A model generated the notes under the pieces. It was not told where the DNA came from. It did not search any database and saw only the letters and a list, made by a program, of their open reading frames with translations. A program made the translations under genes and the position numbers. A stretch of DNA of 7,905 nucleotides, taken from contig CAYFFO010000050.1 in the NCBI GenBank assembly GCA_964342485.1, forward strand, positions 1 to 7,905, written 5' to 3'. This document shows positions 1 through 5,979 of the stretch, in pieces. Numbering within the stretch: the first letter of the stretch is position 1; every line of letters begins with the position of its first letter. Origin of the DNA: CAYFFO01 sp964342485 (lineage in GTDB: Bacteria; Chloroflexota; Dehalococcoidia; Lucifugimonadales; CAJWER01).

Positions 1-1122
1 CCGATCATTGTTCGGAGGTTTGATCAAGAAGATTGGAACAAAGATCAGCTTGCCTTTTACAATGGAGCTATATCATTAGGTTATCCTGATTGTCCTGATC
101 ATAATCTACCCGATACTACAGGTGTAGGGCCTACACCATTGAATAATCCTGATGGAATTAGATGGAGCACCGCTATAGGATATTTAAATAATGTACGTGA
201 CCGTACAAACCTTACTGTTATGGCGGATTGTTTAGTTCACAGGGTTGTTTTCGATGGTAAAAAAGCTGTAGGTGTTCTTGCGGAATCTGATGGGGAATTG
301 GTTCAGTATAATGCAAAAGAGGTTATATTATCGGCCGGTGCAATAGGTTCCCCACACTTGCTACTTCTCTCTGGAGTTGGGCCACCGAGTCATCTAGCCG
401 ATATGGATGTTCCTTTAGTGTTAGGGTTACCCGGGGTTGGCGAAAATTTACGTGACCATCCTCAGGTTTGGGTATCATGGAGAACCAGAGACGATTTTGA
501 ACAGCCGCCCGGGAGACCTGGTATTCAGGTAACCCTTCGGTATACTGCTACCGATTCCCATCTACCCAATGATATGTTACTTCACCCATCATCTCGTGGT
601 ATTGTTGGAAATAGAGCGGTAGGACCTGGCTCATCCGAAGAATATGGCTTAATAATGGTGGTTTGCCTTGATCTTGAGGTAGGATCCGGTAGCATTCGGT
701 TACGTACCAATGATCCCCGTATACAGCCAATGTTGGACTACAATTTCTTAGAAGAAGAATTTGACAGACAACGTATGAGGGAAGGTGTACGTATTTGTGT
801 GGAGTTAGGTGAAAAGAAGGAATGGTCGGAATTAGTAACGGAACGCGTGTCACCGACAGATAAAGATCTTTCATCTGATGAAAGACTCGATGCATGGCTT
901 CGACAGTGGGTTCAGACCAGTCACCATGTTTCGGGCACATGCAAAATGGGACCGGATGGTGATGCTATGTCTGTAGTTGATCAATTTGGGAATGTTCGTG
1001 GTCTCGAGAATCTACGAATAGCAGATGCTTCAATTATGCCTGATTGTATCCGCGCTAACACTAATGTGACTTCAATGGTTATAGGTGAAAGAGTGGCTGA
1101 TTTTATACGAAGAGGCAAATGA
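1..1122 (+). CDS. GMC-family FAD-dependent oxidoreductase, C-terminal part (5' end outside window)
   Basis: The frame is open from base 1, reading PIIVRRFDQEDW..., so the gene starts upstream; 373 codons are visible. GMC enzymes (choline, glucose and alcohol oxidases or dehydrogenases) oxidise an alcohol with FAD. The second GMC signature is at 337-381 (GAIGSPHLLLLSGVG), followed by GLPGVGENLRDHP, both typical of the family. The C-terminal domain has SHHVSGTCKMG, with the probable catalytic His encoded at 925-927, and NTNVTSMVIGE near the end, with the probable partner Asn at 1063-1065. The N-terminal dinucleotide-binding glycine motif is not in the window; by family length (about 500-560 residues) roughly 150-190 residues are missing. 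The catalytic pair looks intact, so the gene is probably functional. A TIM-barrel sugar gene lies 113 bp downstream on the same strand, suggesting a sugar or polyol substrate. The exact substrate cannot be read from the sequence. Confidence 0.93.
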   Translation, partial: PIIVRRFDQEDWNKDQLAFYNGAISLGYPDCPDHNLPDTTGVGPTPLNNPDGIRWSTAIGYLNNVRDRTNLTVMADCLVHRVVFDGKKAVGVLAESDGELVQYNAKEVILSAGAIGSPHLLLLSGVGPPSHLADMDVPLVLGLPGVGENLRDHPQVWVSWRTRDDFEQPPGRPGIQVTLRYTATDSHLPNDMLLHPSSRGIVGNRAVGPGSSEEYGLIMVVCLDLEVGSGSIRLRTNDPRIQPMLDYNFLEEEFDRQRMREGVRICVELGEKKEWSELVTERVSPTDKDLSSDERLDAWLRQWVQTSHHVSGTCKMGPDGDAMSVVDQFGNVRGLENLRIADASIMPDCIRANTNVTSMVIGERVADFIRRGK

Positions 1123-1142
1123 TATAACAGTGCTCTTTTAAC

Positions 1143-1173
1143 TTGAAACTGCTATAACCTATTTTGATATATT
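1143..1173 (+). promoter_or_regulatory. possible sigma-70-type promoter upstream of the TIM-barrel gene
   Basis: In the 113-bp gap after the GMC gene, TTGAAA (1143-1148) matches the -35 consensus at 5 of 6 bases and TATATT (1168-1173) matches the -10 at 5 of 6. The 19-bp spacer is longer than the preferred 17, and AT-rich DNA yields such matches by chance. No hairpin terminator was seen after the GMC stop, so read-through from that gene is also possible. Confidence 0.25.
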
Positions 1174-1235
1174 TGTTTCGGAGATTATTGGAAATAAGTA
1201 ACTATAATTGATTTAAGAATGGGACGGTTAAAATA

Positions 1236-2087
1236 ATGGTAGAAAAAACTGGTTTTATATTGAGTGCTTTTGGTGATGAAATTGATGATGATGTGGATAA
1301 GCAATTTCAAGTGCTTAATTCGTTAGATATTGGATACCTCGATCTGCGTAAAGCCTGGGGAATAAATGTAGCTGATTTGAGTGATATGCAAGTAAATAAT
1401 TTAAAATTAGCCTGTGAGAGATATCTAATAAAAGTTAGTTGTATCGGTAGCCCTGTAGGTAAATCGTTAATTACAGACGATTTTAAATCGACTATGGATA
1501 CTTTTGAACGGATTTTGTCTATTGCATGCTCTCTTGAGACTGATAAAGTCAGAATATTCTCTTTTTATCCACCTAAATATGAACATCAAGAAGCCTATAT
1601 TAAAGAGTCAGTAACTCGACTCAAATATATGTCAGAAATAGCACATAATTATGGAATAACTTTGTTGATGGAAAACGAAAAAGGATTGATGGGCGATACT
1701 CCTGAAAGGTGTAGTGCGATATTAAATGGAGTTGATAGTGAAAATCTCAAATTTGTTTGGGATACAGGAAATTTCCCGCATTCAGGCGTTGGTAATTCTG
1801 TAGATAGAGGTTGGCCTATACTCGGTGAATACGTTAGTTGTGTACAAGTTAAAGATGCCCGTTTGTCAGATCGTAAAATTACGGTTGCAGGCGATGGAGA
1901 TGGTCAAGTTTTTGAATTATTAGAATGTTTAAGAGATAGTGGTTACTACGGTTTTCTAGCATTGGAACCGCATTTGAAACTTGCAGGTAATAAAGGTGGA
2001 TTCAGCGGACCTAATGGTATGTCTGAAGCTGCGATTGCACTTCGGCAACTTATTGATAAATCAGGGTGTGATGAAATTAAAACCTAG
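1236..2087 (+). CDS. xylose-isomerase-like TIM-barrel protein (sugar phosphate isomerase/epimerase family)
   Basis: This 283-residue protein has the usual length and layout of the AP-endonuclease-2/xylose-isomerase-like TIM-barrel family, which binds a divalent metal and isomerises, epimerises, dehydrates or lyases sugars and polyols. The N-terminus (SAFGDEIDDDVDKQF, then LDLRKAWGINVADLSD) is typical. Metal-site positions are E146 in LLMENEKG, D176 in VWDTGNF and E244 in LALEPHL. The third ligand, normally the His of a VHxKD motif, is Gln204 here (CVQVKDAR). The start is the first ATG in frame; the SD is weak (GGGACGG about 8 bases upstream), and an ATG at 1219 is in another frame and stops at once. 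It follows the GMC gene and converges on the Gfo/Idh/MocA gene with a 21-bp gap. Altered metal coordination or a changed reaction is inference. The substrate is unknown. Confidence 0.88.
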   Translation: MVEKTGFILSAFGDEIDDDVDKQFQVLNSLDIGYLDLRKAWGINVADLSDMQVNNLKLACERYLIKVSCIGSPVGKSLITDDFKSTMDTFERILSIACSLETDKVRIFSFYPPKYEHQEAYIKESVTRLKYMSEIAHNYGITLLMENEKGLMGDTPERCSAILNGVDSENLKFVWDTGNFPHSGVGNSVDRGWPILGEYVSCVQVKDARLSDRKITVAGDGDGQVFELLECLRDSGYYGFLALEPHLKLAGNKGGFSGPNGMSEAAIALRQLIDKSGCDEIKT

Positions 2088-2108
2088 AGAGATAGGTGAC
2101 AAATATAT

Positions 2109-3224
2109 TTAGGGATTTCTACCTAATAAACGGCCAGATTTTAGCTGGTTGAGAAGGTCATCGTATGCAGCCCTGTCAGGTGGTAGTTCCACGGTTTTAT
2201 TTGTACAACCTGAAAATATAATTGACGTAGCAATTTCGAGACCTTTAACACCTTCTTCACCCGTAGCTGCAGGCTCGCGATCATCAATAACCGCTTCAGC
2301 GAAATCTGATATTGCATCTTTATGGTCAGCCTGCTCGATATCAATTTGATCTAAACCTTTTTTAATTGTAATGTCTGGCTTAGCGAAAGGATTGGATTGT
2401 TCTCTTTCAGAGAACTCTCGAAGCCCAATTTCTGGTTTATATAATGTGATATCAGTGTCTGTAATAACGATGCCAGACTTTTCACCCCATAACTCAATTT
2501 TTGTCATAGATGGAGGTTGAACTGTATTGCAATGAAGATACCCGTGAGCTCCATTCTCATATTCGAATAGAGCACTAGCAGCATCTTCGACTTCGATATT
2601 ATGCATTAAAGAGCTTACATGACCTGTAATTTTTTTAGGCATCCCTGCAAGCCACATAAACATATCTATGTAATGAATACCTTGGTTGAGTAGAACTCCA
2701 CCACCTTCACCTTCCCAGGTTCCTCTCCAGCCTCCTGAATCATAGTATGCTTGAGATCTGAAGCTAGATGCATCGAGTGAGGTTCGATATATATCACCGA
2801 GTTGTCCATCCTCTATCATCTCATGAATTTTTTTAAGATCTTTGCGTAATCGGTTTTGGTATATAACTCCAAGCTTTACTCCGGCTTTTTTAGCACTTGA
2901 TACCATTAAATCTGCTTCTGAAAGAGTTGATGTTATTGGTTTTTCGGTTAGCACATGTTTGCCGTGTTTGAAGGCTTCTAGAGCTACTGACAGGTGCAAA
3001 GGGTGAGGAGTAGCTATCGTAATTGCTTCTACTTCTTGGTTTTCAAGTAGCTCTGTAAGGTTCTGGTAGTATTGCACGCCAAGTTTTAATGACTGTTGTT
3101 TTAAACTATGCGTATTAATATCGTGAATCGCTACAAGCTTAGTATTTGGTAAAGATTGAACTTCAGACACATGTTTTTGGCCAATAACTCCTGAAGATCC
3201 GATTACGCCTATTCCAATTTGCAC
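2109..3224 (-). CDS. Gfo/Idh/MocA-family NAD(P)-dependent oxidoreductase
   Basis: This 371-residue protein has the full two-domain architecture of the family, which includes glucose-fructose oxidoreductase and inositol dehydrogenase: reversible oxidation of a sugar or polyol hydroxyl with NAD(P). The Rossmann domain begins IGVIGSSGVIGQKHV, a glycine loop one residue longer than the common GxGxxG. The LTEKPI motif places the conserved Lys at 95. The C-terminal domain carries GGWRGTWEGEGGGVLLNQG followed by IHYID. His184 is kept, while Asn180 sits where IolG-type enzymes have a catalytic Asp; I believe Asn occurs in many relatives. The start is GTG, supported by GGGGAG at 3232-3237 with a 7-base spacer. 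It is the last gene of a three-gene operon, 15 bases after a TIM-barrel gene. Probable role: making or reducing a keto-sugar handled by the TIM-barrel enzymes. The specific substrate is not determinable. Confidence 0.93.
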   Translation of the reverse strand: MQIGIGVIGSSGVIGQKHVSEVQSLPNTKLVAIHDINTHSLKQQSLKLGVQYYQNLTELLENQEVEAITIATPHPLHLSVALEAFKHGKHVLTEKPITSTLSEADLMVSSAKKAGVKLGVIYQNRLRKDLKKIHEMIEDGQLGDIYRTSLDASSFRSQAYYDSGGWRGTWEGEGGGVLLNQGIHYIDMFMWLAGMPKKITGHVSSLMHNIEVEDAASALFEYENGAHGYLHCNTVQPPSMTKIELWGEKSGIVITDTDITLYKPEIGLREFSEREQSNPFAKPDITIKKGLDQIDIEQADHKDAISDFAEAVIDDREPAATGEEGVKGLEIATSIIFSGCTNKTVELPPDRAAYDDLLNQLKSGRLLGRNP

Positions 3225-3239
3225 TATACTGCTCCCCAG

Positions 3240-4028
3240 TTAATTAATTTGGGCTAATGCTGTTTTCATTTCTTGAACTACTTTGGGCACACCTAATTTT
3301 GGATCCTGATCTTCTTCAAACTCGATGTTTAAATACCCTCTATATCTAGCATCGTTCAATACTTGTACTACTTTATTGATATCTACAAGTTCTTGCCCTT
3401 TTGGTGTTTTCATTGATACTTTATGATGAGCAGTAACTGATAAATGAGCGACGCGTCTCATTCCTTCATAAGGATTTACATCAGGGTCTAATCCATAATT
3501 ACCTGTATCTAAATTAACTCGAAGCCATTCCGAATCAACGGCCTCTATTAATTGAATTACCTGTTTAGACGTCCTTGTGATACCTCCATGATTTTCTAAA
3601 GCCATTATCACACCATGTTTTTCAGCGTGTGGCACACATTCTTTTAAAGATGCCACTGCCCATTCAAATGCTTGCTCATCTGTATGACCATCTGGTGTTA
3701 CTCCAGCAAATACTCTTAATTCAGGTGCTCCGAGAATCATGGCATAATTGAGCCATTCTTTTATCATTGTGGTCTGATCTTCCCGTTCTTTTGTGTCAGC
3801 CAATGTTAATTTGCTTCCAACTGCTGCACCAGATATGTCAATACCACTTTCAAAGCAATATCTTTTTATTGAGTTCAGGTAATTTGTGTCCGTCTTTGGG
3901 AAATAATATGAAGTTAATTCGACACCATCTATACCGAGTTCCACTGCTGTATCAATAAAGTCTTCGAGATTCATTTCCCCTGATAACAAATACTGACGAT
4001 ATGAGTATGCACAACAACCTATTTTCAT
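3240..4028 (-). CDS. xylose-isomerase-like TIM-barrel protein (sugar phosphate isomerase/epimerase family)
   Basis: This 262-residue protein is a full-length member of the xylose-isomerase-like TIM-barrel family and opens with the usual first strand, KIGCCAYSYR. It keeps the four metal ligands expected from tagatose-3-epimerase/IolI-type enzymes: E145 in MALENHGG, D174 in VNLDTGNYG, H201 in VTAHHKVS and E236 in LNIEFEED. It therefore looks like a competent metal-dependent isomerase, epimerase, dehydratase or lyase, unlike its two neighbours in the window, which each vary one ligand. The ATG is separated by only 3 bases from the stop of the upstream gene, and its SD lies inside that gene's last codons, so translation is probably coupled. 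The Gfo/Idh/MocA gene follows after 15 bases. Hydroxypyruvate isomerase, inosose isomerase or a 3-keto-sugar lyase are all possible. Confidence 0.9.
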   Translation of the reverse strand: MKIGCCAYSYRQYLLSGEMNLEDFIDTAVELGIDGVELTSYYFPKTDTNYLNSIKRYCFESGIDISGAAVGSKLTLADTKEREDQTTMIKEWLNYAMILGAPELRVFAGVTPDGHTDEQAFEWAVASLKECVPHAEKHGVIMALENHGGITRTSKQVIQLIEAVDSEWLRVNLDTGNYGLDPDVNPYEGMRRVAHLSVTAHHKVSMKTPKGQELVDINKVVQVLNDARYRGYLNIEFEEDQDPKLGVPKVVQEMKTALAQIN

Positions 4029-4031
4029 GAT

Positions 4032-4802
4032 TTACCTCGATAGTTCTTGGAAAAGTGATTTGTAGTATTTGAGGAATGTGTCTGGTTCGAGACTTTCCTC
4101 AGCGATTTCTGCTAGGCAATATCTTTGATATTGGGAATGAGCAAGTAATTTAAATAGTTCTCGATATGGATAGTTTGAATCCCATAGATTATTAATGTGA
4201 ACCGACATTAGCCAGGGACTTAATAGGTCGAAATTGGTTTTTACAGACCCGTCAACTATGTCTTCAGGATTTGAATTCCAACAGACACCTACGTTTGGAT
4301 GGTCTGCTATCTTCATAATCTCGGCTATATACGGCGGGTGGTTAGTTTCTTTACCATGCACCTCAAGCCAAATAGATACATCAGTCCCTTCCGCAGCCTT
4401 ACCACACTCTTTGAGCGAGTTACCAATTTGTTCTAGGGTAGTTTCTCTGGAGACACCTTTTTCTAAATTAAACCCGTTAGGACGCACTTTTACCCCAATA
4501 GCTCCGATATCATTTGCCAGATTGATAAACTTTTTCGTTTCAATTATGTTTTTTACCACTTCGTCTGGGTCATTTGAATGATATTCGCAGGCACTTCCAA
4601 GACTTACTTGTTGTATGGTAGATTTTTCTAGTCTGTCTCGAATGTTTTTGCGCTCTGTGGAGTTCATATCATTTTCTATTCCGTGTAAATGAGTCGTACG
4701 AAACTCAATTGCTTCAATTTTATGGGATTCTAATCTTCCAAGAATTGTTTTTAAGTCCCAGTTCTTAGCTAGATTGTAAGTTACAAGACCAAGCTTTAGC
4801 AT
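4032..4802 (-). CDS. xylose-isomerase-like TIM-barrel protein, CWNSN variant
   Basis: This 256-residue protein belongs to the same TIM-barrel superfamily but a distinct branch. Ligand positions are E147 in SIWLEVHGK, Asn176 in VGVCWNSNPED where most relatives have Asp (DTGN), H202 in MSVHINNLWD and E232 in LAEIAEES. I recall CWNSN as a recurring variant in uncultured-bacterium homologues, so it is probably a subfamily trait rather than damage. The start is ATG with GGAG at 4811-4814 and an 8-base spacer. It is the first gene of the - strand operon and faces a 200-bp divergent region holding a perfect dyad. Low similarity to the other two TIM barrels argues for separate reaction steps rather than recent duplication. 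The reaction and substrate are unknown. Confidence 0.85.
   Translation of the reverse strand: MLKLGLVTYNLAKNWDLKTILGRLESHKIEAIEFRTTHLHGIENDMNSTERKNIRDRLEKSTIQQVSLGSACEYHSNDPDEVVKNIIETKKFINLANDIGAIGVKVRPNGFNLEKGVSRETTLEQIGNSLKECGKAAEGTDVSIWLEVHGKETNHPPYIAEIMKIADHPNVGVCWNSNPEDIVDGSVKTNFDLLSPWLMSVHINNLWDSNYPYRELFKLLAHSQYQRYCLAEIAEESLEPDTFLKYYKSLFQELSR
4035..4038 (-). promoter_or_regulatory. Shine-Dalgarno GAGG inside the end of the preceding operon gene
   Basis: On the - strand the sequence TCGAGGTAAATCATG contains GAGG next to the TAA stop of the first operon gene and a few bases before the ATG of the second. A ribosome finishing the first gene would be placed at the start of the second, so the two products are probably made in fixed ratio. 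Confidence 0.6.
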
Positions 4803-4877
4803 TCTACATTCTCCAAAATGACATTGGGGAAAAAGTTTAAGTCTATGGAAATCCTACCATCTGTCTATATCTTATGT

Positions 4878-4894
4878 CTAATAACATTTATTAG
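4878..4894. promoter_or_regulatory. perfect 17-bp dyad, candidate operator of the - strand operon
   Basis: CTAATAA-CAT-TTATTAG is a perfect 7-bp inverted repeat around a 3-bp centre, lying 75 bp before the start of the first TIM-barrel gene and about 110 bp before the SIMPL gene. A weak - strand promoter can be drawn through it: TTAGAA at 4901-4906 and TATTAG at 4878-4883, 17 bp apart, so a bound repressor would cover the -10. The rest of the divergent gap (4803-4991) is AT-rich with no other clear structure. AT-rich dyads also arise by chance, and no regulator gene is in the window. Confidence 0.4.
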
Positions 4895-4940
4895 TATTAA
4901 TTCTAAAGATAATGTAACTTGGTGATAACCAATCCGAGTA

Positions 4941-4977
4941 TATACAGGTTATGTGCTAGTGTCCCTGGGTTTATAAA
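4941..4977 (+). promoter_or_regulatory. possible promoter region of the SIMPL lipoprotein gene
   Basis: Two candidate -10 elements are present: TATAAA at 4972-4977 (5 of 6 to consensus, but no good -35; TTATGT at the right distance is poor) and TATACA at 4941-4946 with TTGGTG at 4919-4924, 16 bp upstream. Neither is strong. Some promoter is expected here because the neighbouring operon is divergent. Confidence 0.25.
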
Positions 4978-4994
4978 TTGAGTGGTTTAATATG

Positions 4995-5000
4995 AAGGAG
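4995..5000 (+). promoter_or_regulatory. Shine-Dalgarno AAGGAG that fixes the SIMPL gene start at 5007
   Basis: AAGGAG stands 6 bases before ATG 5007. An in-frame ATG at 4992 lies upstream of, and partly reads through, this site and has no ribosome site of its own, so the later ATG is the better start. Confidence 0.8.
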
Positions 5001-5006
5001 ATTTGT

Positions 5007-5945
5007 ATGAAAAAATCAATTGGTACTATCTGCGTTTTGTTAATGTTAATGCAATTAGTTGTGTTACCAGCCTGCAGTAATGGTGAGGCAGCTACTTCTG
5101 TTGAGAATGAGAATACACAACAAACCATTATCAAAGATGATTCCAAAATACTTAAACAATCTACAAGCCAGACTGGTTCGGCTATCCAGTCTGCCGGATC
5201 GTCTTTTAATCCGAAAACAGACAACAATCTTAGCTATAATCGGGTTCCTTTGTCTGCAGATATTTCGCAAAATATTAATCCTAATTCAGGGATATGGGTG
5301 ACAGGTAAAGGTTCTATTAGCCTCGATCCAGATTTAGTTATGCTAAATATCACCGTTGAGACTACGGCGAAGACTGTATCCAAGGCGCGAAACCAGGCAG
5401 CTGAAGCGATGGATGATATTGTGAAGACACTTCAGAGGTATAGTTTGGAAGATAAAGATATCCAGACACAGTCATTTAGTATTTGGCCAAAATATGAATA
5501 TCCAGAAGTAACAATAAGAGGAACAAAAACTCGACGTCAAACTTTGGTTGGATATATTGTTAATAATACAGCCAGAATAAAGATCAGAGATTTAGAATTG
5601 GTGGGTAAGATTATTGATGATGTTTCTACTGCGGGAGGAGATGTCACTAGGATTAATGACATAGATTTCACCATGGAAAATCCCGATAGTTTCGTGAATA
5701 AACTTAGAGAACAAGCTGTCAAAGATGCTATATCTAAGGCAGAACAATTTGCTGTACTAACTGGGGTTTCAGTGGGTTCCCTTGTATACATTAGTGAAAT
5801 GGGTAGCGGTGCTCCAGTTACTAAAAATTTCTCTGAGTCAGGAGCCTTTGCCGCTAGGTCTGCTATGGAGGTTTCGTCTACATCAATTGCTGGGGGGGAG
5901 CTTGAATTAAGTCTTAGTATTCAGGCTGTTTTTTTAATAAATTGA
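5007..5945 (+). CDS. SIMPL-domain (DUF541) lipoprotein
   Basis: Starting at ATG 5007 (chosen from the AAGGAG placement), the product has 312 residues. It opens with MKKS, a hydrophobic stretch and the lipobox LPAC with Cys23, a standard lipoprotein signal peptide, so the protein is exported and membrane-anchored. A Ser/Thr/Gln-rich linker of about 70 residues follows. The SIMPL/DUF541 domain (family of BP26/OMP28 and YggE) runs from about residue 95 to the end: GIWVTGKGSISLDPD, then LVGYIVNNTARIKIRDLEL, then GGDVTRINDIDF, and the late helix AVKDAISKAEQFAVLTGVSV. The molecular function of the family is poorly known; YggE has been linked to oxidative stress and BP26 is a periplasmic antigen. 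The gene stands alone on its strand, diverges from the sugar operon and converges on the Pro/Thr lipoprotein gene with a 34-bp gap. No strong terminator was seen there. Confidence 0.92.
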   Translation: MKKSIGTICVLLMLMQLVVLPACSNGEAATSVENENTQQTIIKDDSKILKQSTSQTGSAIQSAGSSFNPKTDNNLSYNRVPLSADISQNINPNSGIWVTGKGSISLDPDLVMLNITVETTAKTVSKARNQAAEAMDDIVKTLQRYSLEDKDIQTQSFSIWPKYEYPEVTIRGTKTRRQTLVGYIVNNTARIKIRDLELVGKIIDDVSTAGGDVTRINDIDFTMENPDSFVNKLREQAVKDAISKAEQFAVLTGVSVGSLVYISEMGSGAPVTKNFSESGAFAARSAMEVSSTSIAGGELELSLSIQAVFLIN

Positions 5946-5979
5946 GGTATTTTTCAAAAGAATAAAGAAGTAATTAATC

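Noticed and set aside
548..940. 130-codon - strand frame inside the GMC gene
   Set aside because: It is antisense to a well-supported GMC catalytic domain and has no domain or ribosome site of its own.
2082..2125. ACCTA-TAGGT-ACCTA arms around the convergent stops, as a terminator or switch
   Set aside because: Stems are only 5 bp, there is no T-tract, and the arms include coding bases; chance is the simpler explanation.
4234..4581. 115-codon + strand frame inside the CWNSN TIM-barrel gene
   Set aside because: It is antisense to a family-matching gene and shows Ser/Pro-rich content typical of a shadow frame.
4949..5227. - strand frame across the SIMPL gene start
   Set aside because: It overlaps the signal peptide of a well-supported gene and has no coding features.
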